Source of the DNA: XYC2-FULL-41-22 sp041666465
GTDB taxonomy: Bacteria; Patescibacteriota; Gracilibacteria; UBA1369; UBA12470
Assembly (NCBI GenBank): GCA_041666465.1
Contig: JBAYGX010000017.1
Span: 1 to 18,434, forward strand
Direction: 5' to 3'
DNA length: 18,434 nt
The notes beneath the pieces are model-generated. The model did not search any database. It saw nothing but the letters and a program-made list of their open reading frames with translations, and was not told where the DNA came from. A program made the position numbers and the translations under genes. Position 1 is the first letter of the stretch. Every line of letters begins with the position of its first letter. Of this stretch, positions 15,201-18,434 are shown piece after piece.

Positions 15201-15358
15201 AGTCCGGTTGCGAATGGAGGGCCGTCATAAAAGACATACTCTTTTTTCTTGGATTTTGTTGAGATTGATTTTTCGAAAGTTTTTTCTTTTTTCCAGTGTT
15301 TTATGAGTTTTTCTTCTAGGACAGGGAAAGATTGTTTTGGGTCGACGGGGGTAAACAT
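12269..15358 (-). CDS. ileS: Isoleucyl-tRNA synthetase, eukaryote-like type (IleS2)
   Basis: Charges tRNA(Ile), with editing of misactivated valine. The 1029 residues carry the class Ia motifs: GPPFATGLPHYGH with the HIGH box as His55-Tyr-Gly-His58, the CP1 editing domain (WTTTPWTLPGN onward), EVLDCWFESGSMPYAQ, and the KMSKS loop as KMSKR at about 596-600 within GKKMSKRLKNYPEPG. The anticodon-binding domain and a long C-terminal region follow. The HYGH and KMSKRLKNYP forms mark the second bacterial/eukaryotic type, known for low sensitivity to mupirocin. The zinc-type cysteine pairs CEKC and CPRC (about 119 and 185) and CWRC are present. The ATG at 15358 fits family N-termini (MFTPVDP). A T-box leader lies directly upstream. 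The 3' end overlaps a convergent gene by 23 bases. Confidence 0.98.
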   Translation of the reverse strand: MFTPVDPKQSFPVLEEKLIKHWKKEKTFEKSISTKSKKKEYVFYDGPPFATGLPHYGHILAGTLKDVAPRYWTMRGYRVERKFGWDCHGLPVEYEVEKELGLSGKKDIEEKYGVHKFCEKCRSIVLRYTKEWEETVERMGRWVDFRNDYKTMNPEYMETIWWVFRQLWDKGLLYEGHKSMHICPRCVTPLSNFEVTQGYKDITDQSVTAKFKLDGEENTYILAWTTTPWTLPGNFFLAVGKNIQYVKIELDGEKLILAKNLLEKVLGTQEYKLIKTFKGSELEGKTYEPLLPYYAHTKKDGGFKIVLADFVSTEDGTGIVHIAGGYGEDDMVLVKKQGFPIIQHVGMDGRFKPEVKEFVGEEVKPSDDPMKTDRKMVEFLKSKNKVFKAETYRHSYPHCWRCDSPLLNFSTTSWFVKVLDIKEKMLKANQKINWVPDHLKDGRFGDWLENARDWCISRNRFWGTPLPIWRAEDGECICIGSIKELEKLSKEKVTDLHKHYVDKIEIKKNGKTYNRVPEVLDCWFESGSMPYAQEHYPFQNKARFEKNFPAQFIAEGLDQTRGWFYTLVVLGTALFNKSPFKNVIVNGLVLAEDGKKMSKRLKNYPEPGLVFNKYGADALRFYMMNSPVVKAEVLRFSEKGVEEVVKSMLLPLWNSYSFFVTYANIDKWTPKKTAKTTNKLDKWILSELQILIKDVTKQMNAYDLQKATDPIQRFIDNLTNWYIRRSRRRFWKNENDSDKNSAYKTLHEVLTTVSKILAPFCPFISEEIFRNLTGKESVHLEDWPKAKEALIDKKLSKEIAVTRAIVTLGHGVRSQKQIKVRQPLKKVRVALPTHLHTKFEENVIKEELNVKEFEILKDASLVAEMKVTPNAKILGPKFGGKVQEIIRASREGKFEISGDKVKICGIELSGDEVQLGYQGKEGFDVASENGIVVALDTTITEELKQEGIARDIIRFIQDMRKEAGYEVADHIFVAIETRNEALKAIIKFEHYISGETLANKIADTIQGNEWDLEKELDVEDEKVKIAIRR

Positions 15359-15410
15359 AGGGATGAAGTTAAGAGATAGTAATCTAGTTTCTAGTTAGCT
15401 AGTTAAACGC
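15359..15410 (-). repeat. CTAG-rich leader repeat before ileS
   Basis: Three CTAG tetramers lie in 19 bases (15384-15402), built from approximately 7-base units (CTAGTTT, CTAGTTA, GCTAGTT). TAGTTAGCTAGT (15392-15403) is identical to 11100-11111 before secG. On the minus strand it ends in AACTTCATCCCT directly before the ileS ATG. It lies between the T-box terminator and the start codon. Confidence 0.55.
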
Positions 15411-15466
15411 AAAAAAAGAGGTACGTTTTTCCATGGGTCGCTTGTGATAGCAACAGGTACCACCTT
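15411..15466 (-). terminator. T-box-controlled terminator of ileS
   Basis: On the minus strand AAGGTGGTAC (15466-15457) pairs with GTACCTCTTT (15424-15415) in ten positions with one T/T mismatch and one G-U pair, followed by a T run continuing to 15411. The left arm is the T-box sequence itself, so this hairpin and the antiterminator exclude one another. Confidence 0.75.
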
Positions 15467-15520
15467 GGATAGTGCTTAATTGCATTTGGGAACGGCGTTT
15501 TGTCGTCGGGAAGGTCTAGG

Positions 15521-15585
15521 ACAGCTTACAGCTCACAGCTTACAGTTATCAGTTTTTGTCCTGATAGCTGGGAGCTGAAAACTGA
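15521..15585. repeat. Tandem 7-base repeats and hairpin within the ileS leader
   Basis: On the + strand four 7-base units run in tandem at 15521-15548: ACAGCTT, ACAGCTC, ACAGCTT, ACAGTTA. Just beyond, CTGATAGCTG (15561-15570) pairs with CAGTTATCAG (15543-15552) with one mismatch around the loop TTTTTGTC. The outer parts AGCTG and CAGCT extend the stem. The segment looks like a small inserted intergenic repeat that folds inside the riboswitch leader. Confidence 0.6.
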
Positions 15586-15666
15586 CGCCTGTTTTCTTCT
15601 TCCTGCCAAGCGGTGATTGCCGCTTGAGTGCGCATTTAAAATGAGATTTTCAAAAGAACTGATGTG

Positions 15667-15694
15667 ATTTTAACACCATGTAATCTATTTACAA
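15667..15694 (-). promoter_or_regulatory. Putative promoter of the ileS leader
   Basis: On the minus strand TTGTAA (15694-15689) and TAAAAT (15672-15667) are 16 bases apart. Predicted start of transcription near 15660 gives a leader of about 300 bases before the ileS ATG, a normal T-box leader length. The -35 box overlaps the TAG that ends the frame-restored repeat protein. Confidence 0.45.
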
Positions 15695-15855
15695 GATCTT
15701 TCGTGAGCTCCTGTGAAATTTCGTCTCCAAGATTCTGGTAAGTGGTTTAGTATTCTTGAGAATCTACGCTCTCCAACTACCCTGCGCTTTATACCCATTG
15801 CATGTCTTATTTTTGCTGTTTTGTCATCACAGAGTCTTCCCCAGAAATTATAAAA
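15685..15855 (-). pseudogene. Frameshifted remainder of the third repeat of the adjacent repeat protein
   Basis: Adding one T to the TTTT run at 15855-15852 changes the frame and gives GRGFYNFWGRLCDD, and later RILNHLPESWRRNF, before a TAG at 15687-15685. This matches repeats 1 and 2 of the same protein (FYYQW..., FYNKW..., RILKKLPEKWQRM, RILPHMPEELKRTF). The frame-restored gene would encode about 366 residues. The present reading leaves repeat 3 after its phenylalanine and stops 14 codons later. Confidence 0.75.
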
Positions 15856-16784
15856 CCGCGGCCGAGCGGTTTACCATCTTCTAAACACCAGGTTTTTATT
15901 GATCCTACTCCCCATAAATGCATTGCTGGATCCATGTCTTTTTTTAGTCCTGTTAATATTGCTGCAAGCTCTTCGTCTCCCATTTTTGCCCATTGTACCT
16001 GTTCTGTATGATTAAATGTTCTTTTTAATTCTTCTGGCATATGAGGCAAAATTCTATTTTTAAATTCTTCTACATGATCTTTTCCTGCTGTGATCTTTAT
16101 CCACTTATTATAGAAGCTTTTCCCTATAGCTTGTCCGTTTTTGGTCCAGTGATTTATTGAACCAAATCCCCATTTTTCTTCTGGTTTGCCTTTCTTTTCT
16201 AGGTTGCTCAATACTTTTGCGATATCTTCATCTGTCATATCCCCCCATTTGTATTCGCAGAAGTTCTTTGGTTTGTACATTCTTTGCCATTTTTCTGGTA
16301 GTTTTTTAAGTATTCTTTCTTCGAATTCCCTTTCCGGGTCGTTAAAAGCAATGTAATTTTTCCATTGATAATAAAATGTATTACCTTGTATCTCATTGAT
16401 TTTCGCAATTGATCCGAGGCCCCAATGTTTTTCAGGATTATTTGTTTTCATATATGCGATTAATTTCAGTAAGAATGCTTGAATATAATCTGCATATAAT
16501 ACGCATCTTAATTCACAACAAATTTCTTCTCTTGTATGGTCTATGATTTTTTTATGATCCGGGAACGCTACTCGTATGTTTTCTGTTTCTATTTCTGTTT
16601 GAGTGAAGCATTGAGTTGTGAGTTGTCGATATGTAAGTATTATTGCTGGAAGTCGGTTCAAAATTCTTGTTATCGCTTCTAACACATTTCTTCTCAGATT
16701 TTCATCATCCAATGACGAACTAGCATATCCCAATGCTTTTTTCGTTAGTAATTCTTTGCTACATGGCGTACAAATGTTTGACAT
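15807..16784 (-). CDS. Repeat protein with ~85-residue WG-x-GSI modules, truncated by frameshift
   Basis: As read, 325 residues. The N-terminal part (1-115) has a CTPC pair at 5-8 and is mostly helical. From residue 121 two full modules follow (121-204 and 205-290), with a third beginning at 291. Each module reads WG-(L/F/V)-GSI, then a Gly, then FY--W, a variable loop, RIL--(L/M)PE-(W/L)-R, and a closing acidic helix such as MGDEELAAILTGL. I do not recognise the family; it may be a tandem adaptor or nucleic-acid-binding module, but no function can be claimed. The third module breaks after Phe311 because of a likely one-base deletion, and the last 14 codons are out of frame. It has its own promoter at 16806-16834 and may be recently inactivated or shortened. 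Confidence 0.75.
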   Translation of the reverse strand: MSNICTPCSKELLTKKALGYASSSLDDENLRRNVLEAITRILNRLPAIILTYRQLTTQCFTQTEIETENIRVAFPDHKKIIDHTREEICCELRCVLYADYIQAFLLKLIAYMKTNNPEKHWGLGSIAKINEIQGNTFYYQWKNYIAFNDPEREFEERILKKLPEKWQRMYKPKNFCEYKWGDMTDEDIAKVLSNLEKKGKPEEKWGFGSINHWTKNGQAIGKSFYNKWIKITAGKDHVEEFKNRILPHMPEELKRTFNHTEQVQWAKMGDEELAAILTGLKKDMDPAMHLWGVGSIKTWCLEDGKPLGRGFIISGEDSVMTKQQK

Positions 16785-16805
16785 GTTTTTATAAAAAAGA
16801 GTGCT

Positions 16806-16834
16806 ATTTTGACAAAAAAGCTCGCCGATGTCAA
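16806..16834 (-). promoter_or_regulatory. Promoter of the repeat-protein gene
   Basis: A perfect TTGACA (16834-16829) is followed after 17 bases by CAAAAT (16811-16806) on the minus strand. The predicted transcript start near 16799 leaves a leader of about 15 bases. TTGACA and a downstream TGTCAA form an inverted repeat spanning the promoter, which could be an operator. Confidence 0.55.
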
Positions 16835-16860
16835 GTTCGATGCGTCAGATTTGCAACAGA

Positions 16861-18210
16861 TTACATCTTTCCCGCTAATCCTATATAGGTATGGGGAGTA
16901 AGAGTTTTTAATGCTTTCTTATCCTTCTCCGGAATCTTCAATGTGTCTATAAATTTATGAAAAGCTTTTTGATCCAGTTTCTTTCCTCTCGTAAGCTCTT
17001 TTAATTTTTCATAAGCGCCTTCGACCTTATATTTACGCATTACCGTTTGGATCGGTTCGGCAAGAACTTCCCAGTTGTCGTTAAGGTCTGCATCTATTGC
17101 TTGAGTGTTGATTTCCAGCTTGCTCAAGCCTTTCATTGTGCTGTCGTAAGCCAAATAGCTATGCCCTATCCCAACGCCCATATTTCGCAATACTGTTGAA
17201 TCGGTTAAGTCTCTTTGCATTCTTGAAGTAGGAAGTTTTTCCGCCATGAAGCTCAATATGGCGTTTGCAATTCCGAGATTCCCTTCGCTGTTTTCGAAAT
17301 CTATCGGATTAACCTTATGTGGCATGGTTGAAGAACCGACCTCTCCGGCAATAACTTTTTGTTTAAAATAATGTTTTGCGATGTAATTCCAAATGTCGCG
17401 GTCAAGATCTATCAAAATTGTGTTTATGCGAATGATATTATGGAAAATTTCAGCAAGGTAGTCGTGTGATTCTATCTGCGTAGTGTAAAGATTTGCTGTT
17501 AAACCAAGTTTCTCAGTCATGCCTTCGCTCACTTTTACCCAGTTTACTTCCGGATATGCGGCAATGTGAGCATTATAGTTGCCTGTTGCGCCGTTTATTT
17601 TGCCTAGATGCGTTTGTTTCTTGAGTTGTGTGATTTGGCGTTCCAATCTTTTTACAAAGACCTTGATCTCTTTCCCAACTGTTGTTGGGCTTGCAGGTTG
17701 ACCGTGTGTGTGTGCCATCATTGGGACTTTCTGGAACTCTTTTGCGAGGTCGGTTAGACGTTTATTGAGTCCATTCAGTTTTGGTAAAAATACTTCCTCG
17801 ATAGATTTTTTAAGCAAAACTGCATAAGACAAATTGGTTATATCTTCAGATGTGCAAGCGAAATGTACGAATTCGATCAAATCCTTGAGTGAGGTCTTCT
17901 TCATCTCCTCTTTCATGAGATATTCGATAGATTTAACATCGTGGTTTGTTACCTTCTCAATCTCCTTTGCACGCATATAGAAACTAAGAGATTTTTCATC
18001 CCAATCTTTCCAAAATGAGTTCAGTATTTTCTCCTCTTCTTTTGTGATTTTCCTCGTTCCTTTGAGTTTTGCGTCATTACATAAAAAAACGAGCCATGTG
18101 CATTCGACATAAATCCTTGCTCTTATCAAAGCGGCTTCGGAAAAATATTCGCGGAGCGGATCGAGTTTGCGTGCGTAACGACCGTCGAGAGGAGAAATTG
18201 CGGTGAGCAT
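16861..18210 (-). CDS. purB: Adenylosuccinate lyase
   Basis: Fumarase/aspartase superfamily enzyme acting twice in purine synthesis: it releases fumarate from SAICAR and from adenylosuccinate. The 449 residues resemble E. coli PurB: MLTAISPLDGRYARKLDPL at the start, FACTSEDITNLSYA (about 118-130), MMAHTHGQPASPTTVGKE with His169, and the superfamily signature GSSTMPHKVNPIDFEN with the catalytic Ser at 293/294. The C-terminal domain ends normally with TPHTYIGLAGKM. The start is the only one that gives the conserved N-terminus. It follows purE by 64 bases on the same strand, so the two form part of a purine operon. The leader between them is one of the CTAG-rich copies. Confidence 0.98.
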   Translation of the reverse strand: MLTAISPLDGRYARKLDPLREYFSEAALIRARIYVECTWLVFLCNDAKLKGTRKITKEEEKILNSFWKDWDEKSLSFYMRAKEIEKVTNHDVKSIEYLMKEEMKKTSLKDLIEFVHFACTSEDITNLSYAVLLKKSIEEVFLPKLNGLNKRLTDLAKEFQKVPMMAHTHGQPASPTTVGKEIKVFVKRLERQITQLKKQTHLGKINGATGNYNAHIAAYPEVNWVKVSEGMTEKLGLTANLYTTQIESHDYLAEIFHNIIRINTILIDLDRDIWNYIAKHYFKQKVIAGEVGSSTMPHKVNPIDFENSEGNLGIANAILSFMAEKLPTSRMQRDLTDSTVLRNMGVGIGHSYLAYDSTMKGLSKLEINTQAIDADLNDNWEVLAEPIQTVMRKYKVEGAYEKLKELTRGKKLDQKAFHKFIDTLKIPEKDKKALKTLTPHTYIGLAGKM

Positions 18211-18274
18211 AATGGGGAAGTTGAAGAAGTAAAGAGAGGACCTAGGACTTAGTAAACTAGTGAGCTAGTAAAGA
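18211..18274 (-). repeat. CTAG-rich leader repeat before purB
   Basis: Contains three CTAG tetramers (18242-18245, 18257-18260, 18265-18268). It shares TAGGACTTAG (18243-18252) and AGCTAGTAAAGAT (18263-18275) exactly with the copy before secG. On the minus strand it ends in AACTTCCCCATT before the purB ATG. There is no Shine-Dalgarno sequence. Confidence 0.6.
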
Positions 18275-18434
18275 TTAGAAATTCGCCTTGATTTTCGTGA
18301 TATATTCGCGGTTTTTTGACGATAATTTATCGTCTGCTAATCCTAGAATTCTTGCGGCGGCTAATGCGGCATTGCCTGCGTCAATTACTGTTAATACAGG
18401 TGTGTCCGATGGCATTTGTATCGTTGAATTGAGG
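18275..18434 (-). CDS. purE: N5-carboxyaminoimidazole ribonucleotide mutase (PurE), C-terminal part
   Basis: Only the last 52 codons lie in the window; the gene continues past its right edge. The frame reads LNSTIQMPSDTPVLTVIDAG, then NAALAAARILGLADDKL, and ends in TAA at 18277-18275. This is the characteristic PurE end, with the QMP-G(D)-PV-TV strand, the Gly-Asn-Ala active-site stretch and the ARILGLAD helix. PurE moves the carboxyl group from N5-CAIR to give CAIR in purine synthesis. A class I bacterial enzyme is most likely, but the deciding N-terminal half is not visible. Placement just upstream of purB supports the call. Confidence 0.92.
   Translation of the reverse strand, partial: LNSTIQMPSDTPVLTVIDAGNAALAAARILGLADDKLSSKNREYITKIKANF

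Larger units (their letters stand above)
15411..15660 (-). promoter_or_regulatory. T-box riboswitch leader of ileS
   Basis: Senses uncharged tRNA(Ile) and allows read-through into ileS. On the minus strand the T-box reads AAGGTGGTACC (15466-15456). The antiterminator forms as in known T-boxes: CCAAGG (15468-15463) pairs with CCATGG (15436-15431) with one A/A mismatch, then comes a bulge TGGTACCT, then GTTGC (15454-15450) pairs with GCGAC (15441-15437) around the loop TATCACAA. The bulge UGGU would pair with a 3' end ACCA, the A discriminator usual for tRNA(Ile). Further upstream a hairpin CAAGCGG/CCGCTTG has the loop CAATCA, which contains the Ile codon ATC followed by A; another ATC lies in CTATCAGG. 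A canonical Stem I with all its motifs was not recognised. It may be reduced or interrupted by the repeats at 15521-15585. Confidence 0.85.

Noticed and set aside
15521..15548. CRISPR array
   Set aside because: The units are 7 bases in direct tandem with no spacers and there are no cas genes.
15636..15740. Alternative frame on the minus strand with a protein-like run (contains GDEISQELTKDLVNRL)
   Set aside because: It overlaps the frame that continues the third repeat module with clear similarity to modules 1 and 2, has no start codon, and cannot both be coding over the same bases.

Overview
The window looks like a compact, A+T-rich bacterial chromosome segment. Genes are tightly packed, with three convergent gene ends that overlap and several coupled starts (ATGA at 7976, TAATG at 8630). 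The gene set is ordinary housekeeping: fmt, ssb, pgk, rplI, secG, ruvX, ileS, purB, purE, ribE and ribH. Few starts have a recognisable Shine-Dalgarno sequence. IleS is the long eukaryote-like type. Two extracytoplasmic solute-binding proteins have no permease beside them. These traits fit a Patescibacteria (CPR) lineage, but the placement is inference. UGA is an ordinary stop here (fmt, pgk and the 11617-12291 gene end in TGA, and ileS has no internal TGA), which argues against the UGA=Gly lineages Gracilibacteria and Absconditabacteria.

Layout. 1-926: fmt on +, with its first codon just outside the window. 874-4633 on -: a GT2 glycosyltransferase with an in-frame TGA, a family 1 solute-binding lipoprotein and an O-antigen-ligase-like membrane protein. 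A ~165 bp imperfect palindrome lies between the glycosyltransferase and the lipoprotein. 4734-5111 on -: ssb. 5253-8257 on +: a small unknown protein, ribE, a 214 bp spacer, ribH overlapping pgk, and a small membrane protein. 8211-11517 on -: a likely operon of holin-like membrane protein, secG, an oligopeptide-type binding protein, rplI and ruvX, with a good promoter at 11544-11572. 11617-12291 on +: an orphan protein. 12269-15358 on -: ileS. 15411-15660: a T-box leader for ileS, with T-box motif, antiterminator and competing terminator readable base by base. 15685-16784 on -: a protein made of ~85-residue repeats whose third repeat is broken by a one-base frameshift. 16861-18434 on -: purB, preceded by the 3' end of purE.

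The points most worth a second look are: the ileS T-box, with its leader apparently interrupted by 7-base tandem repeats; a family of CTAG-rich leaders directly before the starts of secG, ileS and purB; the long palindrome that supplies the end of the glycosyltransferase gene; the single nonsense codon in that gene; and the frameshifted repeat protein. I see no complete mobile element, CRISPR array, rRNA or tRNA.
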